Assembly: GCF_039539485.1 (NCBI RefSeq) | Contig: NZ_BAABDF010000006.1 | Coordinates: 248,001-312,000, forward strand | Reading direction: 5' to 3' | Source: Celeribacter arenosi | Lineage (GTDB): Bacteria; Pseudomonadota; Alphaproteobacteria; Rhodobacterales; Rhodobacteraceae | DNA length: 64,000 nt | Shown: positions 53,271-62,556 of the stretch, one piece after another | Layout: each line of letters begins with the position of its first letter | Position numbering within the stretch: the stretch's first letter is position 1 | The notes under the pieces: model-generated | Databases searched by the model: none | What the model was told of the DNA's origin: nothing | What the model saw: only the letters and a program-made list of their open reading frames with translations | Made by a program: the position numbers and the translations under genes

Positions 53271-54350
53271 TCAGCTAATGCGCAGCGTATTGCCACTCTC
53301 TGTATCGAATAGATGCATCGACGCAGCCGCGGCCCCGACGTGGATTTTCTCGCCCGGCGTGACCTGCGTCTGCCCGGGGCTGTGAATGGTAATCGCGGTC
53401 CCGTCTTCCAATCCGCCATAGAGATAGGAGTCGGTCCCGAGCTGTTCGACACTGCGCACAACCATGGACAGGCTTGCCGACGGGGCAGGTTGCAGATCGT
53501 TGGGGCGAATGCCCAAGGTCACATTCTGCCCCGGTTTCTGGTCAAACCCGGTGGCGGGCAGCGCAACCTTTTCCCCCGTCGCCAGAACCAACATCGCCCG
53601 GTCCGCGTGATCGACATGCCCTTTGATAAAGTTCATCTTCGGCGACCCGATAAAGCCCGCCACAAAGGTGTTGGTCGGGTTGTTGAACAGCTCCAATGGC
53701 GTGCCGAATTGTTCAAGCTCGCCACTGCGCAGCACGGCGATCTTGTCGGCCATGGTCATGGCTTCGACCTGATCATGGGTCACGTAGATCATCGTATTGC
53801 CCAGACGTTTGTGCAGCGCGCCGATCTCGCCGCGCATATCGACCCGCAACTCCGCGTCGAGGTTCGAGAGCGGTTCGTCAAACAGGAACACACGCGGCTC
53901 TCGCACCACCGCCCGCCCGATCGCGACCCGTTGCCTTTGCCCGCCCGACAGGTCCTTGGGGCGGCGATCCAACAGCTCGTTGATCTGCAACATCTTTGAC
54001 ACCGCATCGACCTTCGCGGCGATGTCCCCTTTGGCCGTGCCCACGTTTTCCAACCCGAACGACAGGTTCTGGCGCACCGTCATATGGGGGTAGAGCGCGT
54101 AGGACTGGAACACCATGGCGAGGCCGCGATCGGCCGCCGCGATGTTGTTCACGATTTCGCCCTCGATCACGATATCGCCCCCCGTGATCGGTTCGAGCCC
54201 CGAAATCATGCGCAGCAATGTCGACTTGCCGCACCCCGAGGGCCCCACGAAAACGCAGAATTCCCCATGGGCGATCTCGAGATCGATCCCCTTTATCACC
54301 TCGACCGCGCCGTAGGATTTGCGAACGCCTCTCAGCCCTACTCCCGCCAT
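53271..54350 (-). CDS. carbohydrate ABC transporter ATP-binding protein (MalK/UgpC type)
   Basis: 359-residue CUT1 ATPase. Walker A is GPSGCGKST, Q-loop VFQSYALYPHM, signature LSGGQRQRVAIGRAVV, Walker B VFLFDEPLSNLD and switch His YVTHDQVEAMTMAD. A C-terminal TOBE/MalK regulatory domain of about 120 residues follows. It energises import with the two permeases encoded next to it. ATG 54350 follows AAAGGAGAT. Confidence 0.94.
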   Translation of the reverse strand: MAGVGLRGVRKSYGAVEVIKGIDLEIAHGEFCVFVGPSGCGKSTLLRMISGLEPITGGDIVIEGEIVNNIAAADRGLAMVFQSYALYPHMTVRQNLSFGLENVGTAKGDIAAKVDAVSKMLQINELLDRRPKDLSGGQRQRVAIGRAVVREPRVFLFDEPLSNLDAELRVDMRGEIGALHKRLGNTMIYVTHDQVEAMTMADKIAVLRSGELEQFGTPLELFNNPTNTFVAGFIGSPKMNFIKGHVDHADRAMLVLATGEKVALPATGFDQKPGQNVTLGIRPNDLQPAPSASLSMVVRSVEQLGTDSYLYGGLEDGTAITIHSPGQTQVTPGEKIHVGAAAASMHLFDTESGNTLRIS

Positions 54351-54374
54351 GCTGGCATCTCCTTTTTCTTCATT

Positions 54375-55430
54375 TTATTTGCCCCCGGTGGACGCAATTC
54401 CAGTCGCGATGTATTTCTGCAGAAAGAAGAACACGCAGGCGATCGGCAGCAACGTCAGCACCGTCATCGCGAGCAGGTTGCTCCATTTCGTCGTCATCTC
54501 GCCCTGGAAAGAGTTCAGCGCGAGCTGCAGCGTAAAGTTTTCATTTTCCGACAAGACGATCAGCGGCCACAGGAAGTCGTTCCACCGCCAGATCACCGAC
54601 AGGATCGCCAGAACCGCAATCGCAGGCACCGACAGGGGCAGGATGATGCGCCAGAAAATCTTCCACTCGGACGCCTTGTCCATGCGGGCCGCATCGAGGA
54701 TCTCGTCAGGGATCGTGAGCATGTATTGACGCAGCAGGAAGACCCCCGTGGGCGTCGCCGCCGCCGGAATGATCACACCCCATAGCGAATTCAGCATGCC
54801 CAATTCCTTGGTCACAATGAACAGCGGCACGAGCACAACTGTCTGGGGCACCATCAACGACCCGACGACAATCATCAGCATCACATTGCGCCCGCGGAAC
54901 TGGTATTTCGACAACCCGAAGGCCGCCATCGAATTGACCATCAACGTGATCGCCGTGGCGACAACAGTGATAAAGGTCGAGTTCCAGAAGAATTTCAGAA
55001 ACGAGAACTTTTCGAACAATTCCGTATAATTCTCGGTGGCCAGCCCGACACTCTCGATCGCTTCACGATCCGCGATATCGACCTTTAAACGGACGTCCGG
55101 CTCGTTGGGGTCAACCATCTGCGCCACAAGTCCGACACGCCGGATCTGGGCCAACCGGCGCCCCTCGAATTCGCCCGCCACGATGTCGTAGAGCGCAAGG
55201 GGCGTATCATAGCCCTCCACCTCGATTGTCTCCTGCGTATAGGGCAGAAAACGCGGCGGAAACCGTTGGATTTCGGCCTCATCCTTGAACGAGGACATCA
55301 GCAGCCACAGCACCGGTCCGAAAATGACCAGAACCCCCATCAACAGATATCCGTAGGACACCCAATCGGTCCAATCCATCCGGCCGTTCTTACCGCGGGT
55401 GGCTGTGAGAAATGAGGCAATCTTACCCAT
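54375..55430 (-). CDS. carbohydrate ABC transporter permease (MalG type) with enlarged first loop
   Basis: 351-residue CUT1 permease; typical family members are about 280. Membrane helix 1 (YGYLLMGVLVIFGPVLWLLM) is followed by an insert of roughly 70 residues (from FPPRFLPYTQ to ATENYTELFEKF) before helix 2, placed in the periplasm. The rest has five further helices and the EAA loop EILDAARMDKASEWKIFWRI. The insert could contact the binding protein or substrate. It overlaps the first permease gene by 8 bases. Confidence 0.9.
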   Translation of the reverse strand: MGKIASFLTATRGKNGRMDWTDWVSYGYLLMGVLVIFGPVLWLLMSSFKDEAEIQRFPPRFLPYTQETIEVEGYDTPLALYDIVAGEFEGRRLAQIRRVGLVAQMVDPNEPDVRLKVDIADREAIESVGLATENYTELFEKFSFLKFFWNSTFITVVATAITLMVNSMAAFGLSKYQFRGRNVMLMIVVGSLMVPQTVVLVPLFIVTKELGMLNSLWGVIIPAAATPTGVFLLRQYMLTIPDEILDAARMDKASEWKIFWRIILPLSVPAIAVLAILSVIWRWNDFLWPLIVLSENENFTLQLALNSFQGEMTTKWSNLLAMTVLTLLPIACVFFFLQKYIATGIASTGGK

Positions 55431-56388
55431 CGATGTTCCTCCGGTTAGCCCAGAACTGGGCGGCAGTCAGGACAACCAGGACCACTGCAAGAATGATGGA
55501 TGCGGCAGCGGCCAGACCAAAGAGCCTCGGCGAACCGGCAAAACCCGTCTCGTAGATGTATTGAATGATAAGCGTCGTCGCAGACCCCGGACCCCCGCCG
55601 GTAAAGGCATAGACCTCGTCAAAGGTTTGCACCCCCTTGATCAGCGCCAGCACCAGCACCACGAGCATCGTGGGCGCAAGAAGGGGCAGGGTGATGCGCC
55701 GGAACGTGCGCCACGCGGAGGCGCGATCCATCAAAGCCGCCTCATACACATCGCGCGGGATCGCCTGTAGCCCGGCGAGCAGGATCAGGGTGTAAAACCC
55801 CATATGCGCCCAGACCGACAGGAACACCGACCACGCAAAGGCCCAACTGGATTCCAGCATCCAGTTCACCCCTTCAAACCCCAACCCGATAAGCCATGCA
55901 TTCAACAGCCCGTTGCGAAGAAGGATCCATTTCCAGATCAGCGCCACAACCACAGGCGACAGCATGACGGGAAAGAAAAACACGCTGCGAAAGAACCCTC
56001 GCGCGCGAATGTCGCGGTTCAAAACAATCGCCGTGAGCAGCGAAAACCCGACCATAAAGCCAACCTGTAGCGCCACAAACCACGTCGTATTGAACAGCGC
56101 GCGCCAGAAGATATCGCGCTCGCATGTATTGGGATCCAGATAGTCGCGACACCGCGACAGGCTCTCGAAATTGGCCGCCCCCGCATAGGGGCGATCCCCC
56201 AGCATGATCTGGTCACCCGAGGTGAAGGCGTAGAGAAAATTGAGGAAAATCGGCACAAAGGCGAATGTAAAAAAGAGCAGAACATTTGGCATCAAAAAGA
56301 GCCATACGACGCGCATCCCGAAATGCTTCTGTACGAAAGCAAATGGAATTTCCACGATCTGCATGAGGGGTGATATGATCCGAAGCAT
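55423..56388 (-). CDS. carbohydrate ABC transporter permease (MalF/UgpA type)
   Basis: 321-residue CUT1 permease. The six-helix core includes VVWLFLMPNVLLFFTFAFVP, LQVGFMVGFSLLTAIVL and GFYTLILLAGLQAI, with the EAA loop DVYEAALMDRASAWRTFRRI. It pairs with the MalG-type permease. The start ATG 56388 has a modest AGGT ribosome-binding site; ATG 56364 is possible. It is separated from the binding-protein gene by 80 bases containing a strong hairpin. Confidence 0.92.
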   Translation of the reverse strand: MLRIISPLMQIVEIPFAFVQKHFGMRVVWLFLMPNVLLFFTFAFVPIFLNFLYAFTSGDQIMLGDRPYAGAANFESLSRCRDYLDPNTCERDIFWRALFNTTWFVALQVGFMVGFSLLTAIVLNRDIRARGFFRSVFFFPVMLSPVVVALIWKWILLRNGLLNAWLIGLGFEGVNWMLESSWAFAWSVFLSVWAHMGFYTLILLAGLQAIPRDVYEAALMDRASAWRTFRRITLPLLAPTMLVVLVLALIKGVQTFDEVYAFTGGGPGSATTLIIQYIYETGFAGSPRLFGLAAAASIILAVVLVVLTAAQFWANRRNIDG

Positions 56389-56420
56389 CTATGCTACCTG
56401 CGCGAAGTCGTTGATTTGGT

Positions 56421-56448
56421 CTGCATAGCCCACGCTCGGGCTATGCAG
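56421..56448 (-). promoter_or_regulatory. strong stem-loop after the sugar-binding-protein gene
   Basis: An 11-bp perfect stem (CTGCATAGCCC with GGGCTATGCAG) and 6-base loop, between the binding-protein stop (56469) and the permease start. No U tract follows, so a 3' mRNA-stabilising hairpin that raises binding-protein expression is more likely than termination. Confidence 0.7.
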
Positions 56449-56468
56449 TTTGGTTTGAACGGGCGGGC

Positions 56469-57734
56469 CTAGTTGGATTCAGCCAACGCCGCCGCAAGGT
56501 CCTCGGACATCCGGTCCATTGCTTCATCAACGCTCAACTCACCGACAACGGCCTGCGTGACACGCTGCACCGTGATGTTGAACATCGCGCGGTTGTTGGG
56601 GTTGCCCTGATAGGCAAAGGCAATCGGTTCAAGCTTGCTCACCTGCGCCGCCCAGCCATTCAAAGCCGCCGCCGCGAGAGGTGTCGCACCCTCATAGTTC
56701 ACACCCTTGGCCGCAACGGCCGCATGGGTGGGGATGGTGCGCGCACTCGCCGAATACTCGGCGTAGCTTTCCTCGGACGCGAGCAGGTCGATCAGCTCAG
56801 CCACGATTTCGGGGTGGTCGGTCTGTTCGAACCCGACGATCCCTGCGCCACCGGGCATGCCTGTGCACCCGCCAGCCCCACAAGGGGATCCGACAACTTC
56901 CCAGTCAAACAGATCGCCGATCTGCTGCTCAAAGTTGGCCACCTGCCAGCTTCCGGCAAAGTAGTAGACCAGATCGCCGTTGATGAACTCTTTGGAGCCA
57001 TCCTGATAGGCCGTCCCGCCTTTGCCGCCCCAGACATCCTTGGCCATCGTGCCGTCGTTGTTCCATTCGACGAACTTCTCGACAAAACCCTTAAAGCCCT
57101 CGTCCACGAGGATCGGCTCGCCGTCCTCGTCAAAGATCTTGGCCCCATAGGCAATCGCGGGGCCCGCAATCCGGTGACCCGAACGGTCCATCGCCATAGG
57201 GAAGGGGGTTCCGGTCTTCTCGGCCACTTCACGTGACACCGCAGCCCATGTGTCCCAATCGGCATCCGGCGATGGCACCGCAACGCCGGCCTGATCAAAC
57301 AGGGTGCGGTTGATATAGGCGCCCGTAATCGTCAGGCCGGTGTGAAGACCGTAAATACCGTCATCATCATCGCCCACACGATACCAGTCGAGCGTGCCGC
57401 CGTATGAATCTTCCCAATACTTGCGGTCCACATAGGGCGCGAGATCGAGGTAGTAGGGATTGAGCCCCCCGAGGTCCGTCACAAACGCCAGATCGGGCCC
57501 CGTGTCACCTGCCAACTGGATCGGCAGCGTATCGAGCAACCCCTGATACGGCACCTTGTCGAGAATGACATCAACGCCGGGATTGGCGGCCTCGTAGCGT
57601 TCGAAAATTCGCATGGCGACTTCGCATTCAACGCCATCACCACTACACATAAACCGGATTTCTTGCGCCGTCGCGGACCCTGCGGCCAGCGCAAGCGTCA
57701 CTCCAGCAAGAGCTGTTGTTAGGTTAAGTTTCAT
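56469..57734 (-). CDS. extracellular carbohydrate-binding protein of an ABC transporter
   Basis: 421-residue CUT1 binding protein. The signal peptide is KLNLTTALAGVTLALAAGSA, then TAQEIRFMCSGDGVECEVAM; the two cysteines there, together with CGAGGC in the second half, may form disulfides. DTGPDLAFVTDLGG and LVYYFAGSWQVANFE are typical SBP_bac segments. The ligand is not predictable from sequence; a uronate- or deoxysugar-containing oligosaccharide is inferred from uxuA and the GH88/105 gene. Confidence 0.9.
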   Translation of the reverse strand: MKLNLTTALAGVTLALAAGSATAQEIRFMCSGDGVECEVAMRIFERYEAANPGVDVILDKVPYQGLLDTLPIQLAGDTGPDLAFVTDLGGLNPYYLDLAPYVDRKYWEDSYGGTLDWYRVGDDDDGIYGLHTGLTITGAYINRTLFDQAGVAVPSPDADWDTWAAVSREVAEKTGTPFPMAMDRSGHRIAGPAIAYGAKIFDEDGEPILVDEGFKGFVEKFVEWNNDGTMAKDVWGGKGGTAYQDGSKEFINGDLVYYFAGSWQVANFEQQIGDLFDWEVVGSPCGAGGCTGMPGGAGIVGFEQTDHPEIVAELIDLLASEESYAEYSASARTIPTHAAVAAKGVNYEGATPLAAAALNGWAAQVSKLEPIAFAYQGNPNNRAMFNITVQRVTQAVVGELSVDEAMDRMSEDLAAALAESN

Positions 57735-57774
57735 TTGGGTCTCCTCCCCATTTCAGTTCAGGTCGGTCGCGTGA

Positions 57775-58833
57775 TTATGCGGGCGACCACCCGCCGTAGA
57801 GTGCGTCCTCCTTCCCGATTGGAAGTTGCACAATCCTGCCCTCCCAAGCAGACGAATAGATGGCCGTGACCAACTCGATAGAGCGGCGACCATCCTCGAA
57901 GGTAACCTCGTTACCCCCGTTCCCGCCCAAGGCATCCGCGATGGCATCCAGAAACCCTGTAAACCACCCGTGCGGGGCCTCGACCTGTGACAAAACCCGA
58001 TCAATGTCGGCCTGCTGTGTTGTTCCGCGCGCGGTAAAGGTCCACGTCCCGTCAGCGGGCGCATAGGGGTTGGACCCGCTCTCGGCGGTCAGCCCCTCGA
58101 AACAGAACTTCAACCGCGACGTATCGGGGGCCGCGCCCAGCGTGACCGAACTCGACGCCAAGGCCCCGTTCTCCATGCGCAATGACACCGTCGCACAGTC
58201 CTCGACCTCGATGTCGTTCACGCGCGTGTCGGTAAAGGCCGCCACTTGGGCCACCGGACCAAAAACATTGCACAGGATGTCATGGGAATGGATGGCATGG
58301 CCCAAAAGCGCCCCACCGGATTCCCCCGCCCATGTCCCGCGCCATGCGACGTCGTAATATTCCTTTTCGCGGTTCCAATGGGTCTCGGCACTCGCCACGA
58401 GCGCTTTTCCCGCCAGACCCGCATCCCGCAGCGCCTTCAATTGCGCAAATGCCAATCCGAACCGGTACTGGAAGACCGGAAAAATCTGCCCCCCCGTTCG
58501 CTCGACCGCGTCCTGCATCTGCGCCACCTCGGCGAGCGACCGCCCCAACGGCTTTTCACAAATGACGTTCTTGCCCGCCTCCAACACGCGGATGGACACA
58601 GGCGCATGCAGGTGCGGCGGCAAACAGACATCGACCAGATCGATGTCAGGATTGGACAAAACATCCTCGATGTCGCTGACAACTTGGATATCGTCATCGT
58701 CCTTTGTTGCCGCCGCCGCCCGGGAGGTATCCAGATCGCAAAGTAGACGCACCGAGTACCGGTCTGGGAGGGCCCGATACCCTGTGAGGTGCTGTATGCC
58801 GATACCTGCGCCGATGATTGCAACGTTGATCAT
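57775..58833 (-). CDS. Gfo/Idh/MocA-family dehydrogenase 1
   Basis: 352-residue NAD(P)-dependent sugar dehydrogenase family member. The Rossmann motif is AIIGAGIGIQHL, the catalytic Lys is in NVICEKPLGRS, and the active-site His region is GHAIHSHDIL. It lies third in a row of three such genes, overlapping the previous one by 4 bases and followed after 40 bases by the binding protein. Substrate unknown; family members oxidise or epimerise sugars, inositols and uronates. Confidence 0.9.
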   Translation of the reverse strand: MINVAIIGAGIGIQHLTGYRALPDRYSVRLLCDLDTSRAAAATKDDDDIQVVSDIEDVLSNPDIDLVDVCLPPHLHAPVSIRVLEAGKNVICEKPLGRSLAEVAQMQDAVERTGGQIFPVFQYRFGLAFAQLKALRDAGLAGKALVASAETHWNREKEYYDVAWRGTWAGESGGALLGHAIHSHDILCNVFGPVAQVAAFTDTRVNDIEVEDCATVSLRMENGALASSSVTLGAAPDTSRLKFCFEGLTAESGSNPYAPADGTWTFTARGTTQQADIDRVLSQVEAPHGWFTGFLDAIADALGGNGGNEVTFEDGRRSIELVTAIYSSAWEGRIVQLPIGKEDALYGGWSPA

Positions 58834-59846
58834 AGCGACGCCCCTTCCGCGATAAGCTGCGCCTTGAGGGCGAGTTCACAGACCTTGAACGCATGGGCCT
58901 GGGTCATTGCGGTTTCGGTTCTGTTGCGAATGTCATGGGTGAGGCGCGCAAAATAGGGCATGCCCGCGTCAGAGGCGTCGATCTTCTCGCAGCGCGCGCC
59001 ATTCACGAGGATCAGGTGATCGGTGCCCTCGGCGCCCCCCACATCCACATATTTGCGCAACTCGATGTAGCCTTCGGTGCCCAAAATCGTCAGACGACCA
59101 TCACCCCAGGTGGGCAAGGCATCCGGCGTGAACCAATCGAGCCGGATATACCCGTGCCCATTGGCACTGCGCAGCGCCACCTCGCCAAAGTCATTGAGAC
59201 CCGGATCGCTCTGGTTGGCGAAATTTCCCACATTCGCCATGGTGATTTCGGCATCATCAGAGCCCGTGAAATACAGGAACTGGTCAATCTGGTGACTGCC
59301 GATGTCGGTCAGGATACCGCCATAGGACTCGCGCTCGAAAAACCAGTCGGGACGCGACGGGCGGTTCAACCGGTGCGGGCCCAGACCGATGGTCTGAATA
59401 ACCTTCCCGATCGCCCCTTCGGCGACGAGTTCGGCCGCCTTGGTCACCGCGGGCACCTCGAAACGCTCGGAAAAATCGATGCTCCAAATGCGGTTGGTGC
59501 GCGCCACACAGGCCTTGATATCGTCTAGCTGCGCCAACGTCGTGCAGCCGGGCTTGTCGCTCATCACATCCTTGCCCGCATCCATCGCCTTGATCGCCCA
59601 TCCCGCACGCTCGCGCGGAATGCCCGACAACATGATCAAATCAATGCTGGGGTCGTTCAAAAGCGCCTCTGCGGTTTTCACGCGCGGCGCATCGGGGAAA
59701 CGCTTGATAAACCCCTCCGTCGGCTCCGGCTCACCTTCGGTAAACCAGCCGACAAATTCGGCACCTTCGTCCATCATGTTCTGGGCCATGCCAAAGATGT
59801 GGCGATGGTCAATTCCGATGGCTGCGAATTTCAGCGGACGCGTCAT
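58830..59846 (-). CDS. Gfo/Idh/MocA-family dehydrogenase 2
   Basis: 338-residue protein. The N-terminal FAAIGIDHRHIFGMAQNMMD replaces the usual GxGxxG glycine pattern, so cofactor binding may be atypical. DVMSDKPGCTTLAQ carries the catalytic-Lys motif as DKP, and GGILTDIGSHQIDQFLYFTG the active-site His. It is coupled to its neighbours on both sides by 4-base overlaps. The different Rossmann loop sets it apart from copies 1 and 3, so the three probably act on different intermediates. Confidence 0.87.
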   Translation of the reverse strand: MTRPLKFAAIGIDHRHIFGMAQNMMDEGAEFVGWFTEGEPEPTEGFIKRFPDAPRVKTAEALLNDPSIDLIMLSGIPRERAGWAIKAMDAGKDVMSDKPGCTTLAQLDDIKACVARTNRIWSIDFSERFEVPAVTKAAELVAEGAIGKVIQTIGLGPHRLNRPSRPDWFFERESYGGILTDIGSHQIDQFLYFTGSDDAEITMANVGNFANQSDPGLNDFGEVALRSANGHGYIRLDWFTPDALPTWGDGRLTILGTEGYIELRKYVDVGGAEGTDHLILVNGARCEKIDASDAGMPYFARLTHDIRNRTETAMTQAHAFKVCELALKAQLIAEGASL

Positions 59847-60895
59847 GTGTGTAGTTCCTCGATTACGCCGTTCTTTGATGAACGTGTGATTGCTTCGATC
59901 AACTCGTGCGCGGCCATGGCGTCACGGCCGCTCGCGATAGGGGAGGCCGGGCCGGTGACGACCGCGGCGAAATTTTCAATGATGGTCTGGTGCCACTCAT
60001 GGGTGAACGCCATCGGATCGGCGCCCCCGCCCGTGCCGGCCTCATTGCCATGAACGGTCTCGTCGCCCGCGCGGGTGATGACCTTCAACTGACCTGATTC
60101 CAGATGCAGCGTGGCTTTTTCAAAATGCAAAGTGATCGATTCCGCACTGCCGGGGAAACTCGCCGTGCTGGCCGTCAAAGACCCCACCGCACCATTGGCA
60201 AACTCCAACCCCGCCACCACAAAATCCTCGGATTCCATGTCGTGGAACTTCGTGGTCTTGGCCATCGCGCGCACGGATGTCACCGGACCCGTCAGGCTCA
60301 GCGCGAGATCAATCGTATGGATGGCCTGACTGATCAGCACCCCGCCGCCGTCGCGTTCATAGGTCCCGCGTCCCGGCTCGTCGTAATAGCTCTGATCGCG
60401 CCACCACGGCACGCTGATTTCAGCCAACCCCAACTGCCCGAGGTCTCCCCCGCCCACCATCTCCGCCGCCGCAATAGAGGCCGCGCGCGCACGGTGCTGA
60501 AACACGATCGCGAGCGTCACGCCCGCACCCTCGCATAGCTCCACAATATCGCGGGCCTCCTGCGCATTGCGCCCGATCGGCTTTTCGAGAAGGATATGTT
60601 TCCCCGCCGCAACGAGAGGCTCGATGATCTCCATGCGCGCATTCGGCGGGGTCACGATGATCACGAAATCCACCTCTGGGTCCGCGGCGACATCGGCAAT
60701 GGAGTCGTAGACAATGACCTGCGTCCCCGACGCGGAAGTGGCCTCTTTTGCCAATTCGCCTGCCCGCGCGGATGTGCGTCCGGCGATGCCCTTTAGCCTT
60801 ACTTTATCGCGCGCATCGACACATGCCGCCACATGCGTGCGCGCAACCATCCCCGCCCCGATCAGGGCCGCCACAGGCACTTTCTTCGCAGTCAT
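59843..60895 (-). CDS. Gfo/Idh/MocA-family dehydrogenase 3
   Basis: 350-residue protein. Rossmann motif ALIGAGMVARTH, catalytic Lys in HILLEKPIGRNAQE, and active-site His in GVLISQAIHTIDLAL. It is the first gene of the minus-strand operon (three dehydrogenases, ABC importer, uxuA) and diverges from the GntR regulator across 112 bases containing duplicated operator-like repeats. Confidence 0.9.
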   Translation of the reverse strand: MTAKKVPVAALIGAGMVARTHVAACVDARDKVRLKGIAGRTSARAGELAKEATSASGTQVIVYDSIADVAADPEVDFVIIVTPPNARMEIIEPLVAAGKHILLEKPIGRNAQEARDIVELCEGAGVTLAIVFQHRARAASIAAAEMVGGGDLGQLGLAEISVPWWRDQSYYDEPGRGTYERDGGGVLISQAIHTIDLALSLTGPVTSVRAMAKTTKFHDMESEDFVVAGLEFANGAVGSLTASTASFPGSAESITLHFEKATLHLESGQLKVITRAGDETVHGNEAGTGGGADPMAFTHEWHQTIIENFAAVVTGPASPIASGRDAMAAHELIEAITRSSKNGVIEELHT

Positions 60896-60926
60896 ATTCC
60901 CCCCGGTTTCGTTGTTGAATCAAGCG

Positions 60927-60972
60927 TTGCATGCCAGTATACAGGTTGTCAACAATTGCATGCCGGTATACA
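60927..60972. promoter_or_regulatory. duplicated operator-like repeat between the sugar operon and gntR
   Basis: Two 17-base direct repeats differing at one position, TTGCATGCCAGTATACA (60927-60943) and TTGCATGCCGGTATACA (60956-60972), each with GTATAC palindromic core, 29 bases apart. They lie in the divergent gap and are the likely binding sites for the GntR/FCD regulator. Confidence 0.75.
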
Positions 60973-61007
60973 ATTACTGCACATATTCAAACCTGTCGGG
61001 ATAAGAC

Positions 61008-61727
61008 ATGGCCAAGAAATCAACCGTCATTAATCTGCCCGCAGAGTACGTCCTGCGCATCGATCCGCACCGGCCCGCCGCCGAACAGATCGCGTCGTGC
61101 CTCAAGGCGGCGATGCTCGAAATGAGCCTCAAACCCGGTCAGATCATCTCCGAATCAGAGGTCGCTAATCTCTACGGCGCCTCGCGCACGCCGGTGCGCG
61201 AAGCCTTCACATGGCTGCGCGATCAGGGCTTTGTCGTCACCTACCCGAACCGCGGCACCTATGTGTCCAAACTGTCGATCCCACAGATAAAAGGCGCGCA
61301 ATTCGCCCGCGAATCTCTCGAAGTCGCCATCGCCGAACACCTGTGCGACCACGGTCTGCCCGTTGCCACCGTGGAAGAGGTCGAGGCCAATCTGGACCTG
61401 CAGGAAAAGCTGACCAAATCGGGCAATGGCGATGCGTTCCACAAACTCGACGACGACTTCCACCTCGCCCTCGCGAGCGCCGTGGGCCATCCGCGCATCT
61501 GTGACATTGTGCAGAAAGAAAAGGCGATCCTTGACCGGCTGCGCGTGCTCTCGCTCAACAGCATGGACCACATCTCCGTGCTCGTTCACGACCACCGCGC
61601 GATCTTCGAGGCGATCCAATCAGGCAGCAAAAGCAGTGCACGCAAACAGGTGCGCCTGCATCTGCGACGCGTCCTCGATACCCTGTCAGACCTGTTTGAG
61701 ACCCACCGCGAATACTTCGACGACTGA
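61008..61727 (+). CDS. GntR-family (FadR/FCD-type) transcriptional regulator
   Basis: 239-residue regulator. The winged helix-turn-helix is PGQIISESEVANLYGASRTP, then VREAFTWLRDQGFVVTYPNR. The FCD ligand domain has metal-type residues in DDDFHLAL, VHDHRAIFEAI and VRLHLRRVL. FCD regulators of this sort (UxuR/ExuR-like) sense uronates and related sugar acids. It diverges from the importer/uxuA operon and converges with the IclR gene. ATG 61008 is used. Confidence 0.9.
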   Translation: MAKKSTVINLPAEYVLRIDPHRPAAEQIASCLKAAMLEMSLKPGQIISESEVANLYGASRTPVREAFTWLRDQGFVVTYPNRGTYVSKLSIPQIKGAQFARESLEVAIAEHLCDHGLPVATVEEVEANLDLQEKLTKSGNGDAFHKLDDDFHLALASAVGHPRICDIVQKEKAILDRLRVLSLNSMDHISVLVHDHRAIFEAIQSGSKSSARKQVRLHLRRVLDTLSDLFETHREYFDD

Positions 61728-61741
61728 GGGGGCGGCCCGCC

Positions 61742-62545
61742 TCACACGTCCGGCGTCACATCCGGCGAATAGCCCAGCGATTCCGACGCCTCACTCCCCA
61801 GCGCAATGATCGTCTCGACGATCTCCGGCTTCTTTTCCTCGCTGAACCGGAACAGGGGAAAGGCAATCGACATCGCCGCGATGGGGCGGCCCAGATGGTC
61901 GAAAATCGGCACCGCCATGCAGCGCACACCGGCCTCGCTCTCCTCGATCTCCTCGGCATAACCGCGCTCTCTGGTGGCGGCGAGATCGGCGAGGAACACA
62001 TCCTTGTCGGTGATGGTGCGCGGCGCGGAGCGCTCGAACGTCATGCGCGACACCCGCTCGGCAATCTCGGCAGGGTCACGCCACGCCAGCAACGCCTTGC
62101 CCAGAGAGGTCGAATGCAACGGGTTGCGCCGCCCCAGAGTCGACTGCATCGAGAGGTTATAGTGGCTGTCGTATTTATGGGTGTAGACGACCTTTTCGTC
62201 GATATTGTCGATCACTCCGAGATTGATGGACTCCCCCGTCTGGCGCGACAGCTTGGCCATCACCCGATCCGCCGCCCAGAGCAAATCGGAACGGTCCTGA
62301 ACCGAGCGCGCCCCGAGGCTGAACAGCTTGAGCGTCAGCCCGTATCGTTCCGTATCTTCCTCGCGCTCGACATAGCCAAGTTCGATCATCGTGTTGAGCA
62401 GTCGGTGGGCAGTCGCCTTGGATGTCATCGCACGCGCGGCCAGATCGGCCAGAGACGCACGCCGGTCTTCCACCAGCGATTCGAGTACCGCAAACACCTT
62501 TAATACCGCAGCCACATTCTCGGTTTTGTGTTGAGAATTAGCCAT
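61742..62545 (-). CDS. IclR-family transcriptional regulator
   Basis: 267-residue regulator. The N-terminal winged helix-turn-helix (AVLKVFAVLESLVEDRRASL, ARAMTSKATAHRLLNTMIEL) precedes the IclR effector domain (GESINLGVIDNIDEKVVYTH, RNPLHSTSLGKALLAW, GVRCMAVPIFDHLGRPIAAM). KdgR-type IclR proteins control pectin/uronate genes, which fits the next gene, a GH88/105 hydrolase, transcribed divergently. The 232-base gap carries a 29-base inverted repeat. Confidence 0.9.
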   Translation of the reverse strand: MANSQHKTENVAAVLKVFAVLESLVEDRRASLADLAARAMTSKATAHRLLNTMIELGYVEREEDTERYGLTLKLFSLGARSVQDRSDLLWAADRVMAKLSRQTGESINLGVIDNIDEKVVYTHKYDSHYNLSMQSTLGRRNPLHSTSLGKALLAWRDPAEIAERVSRMTFERSAPRTITDKDVFLADLAATRERGYAEEIEESEAGVRCMAVPIFDHLGRPIAAMSIAFPLFRFSEEKKPEIVETIIALGSEASESLGYSPDVTPDV

Positions 62546-62556
62546 TTAGGGACCTC

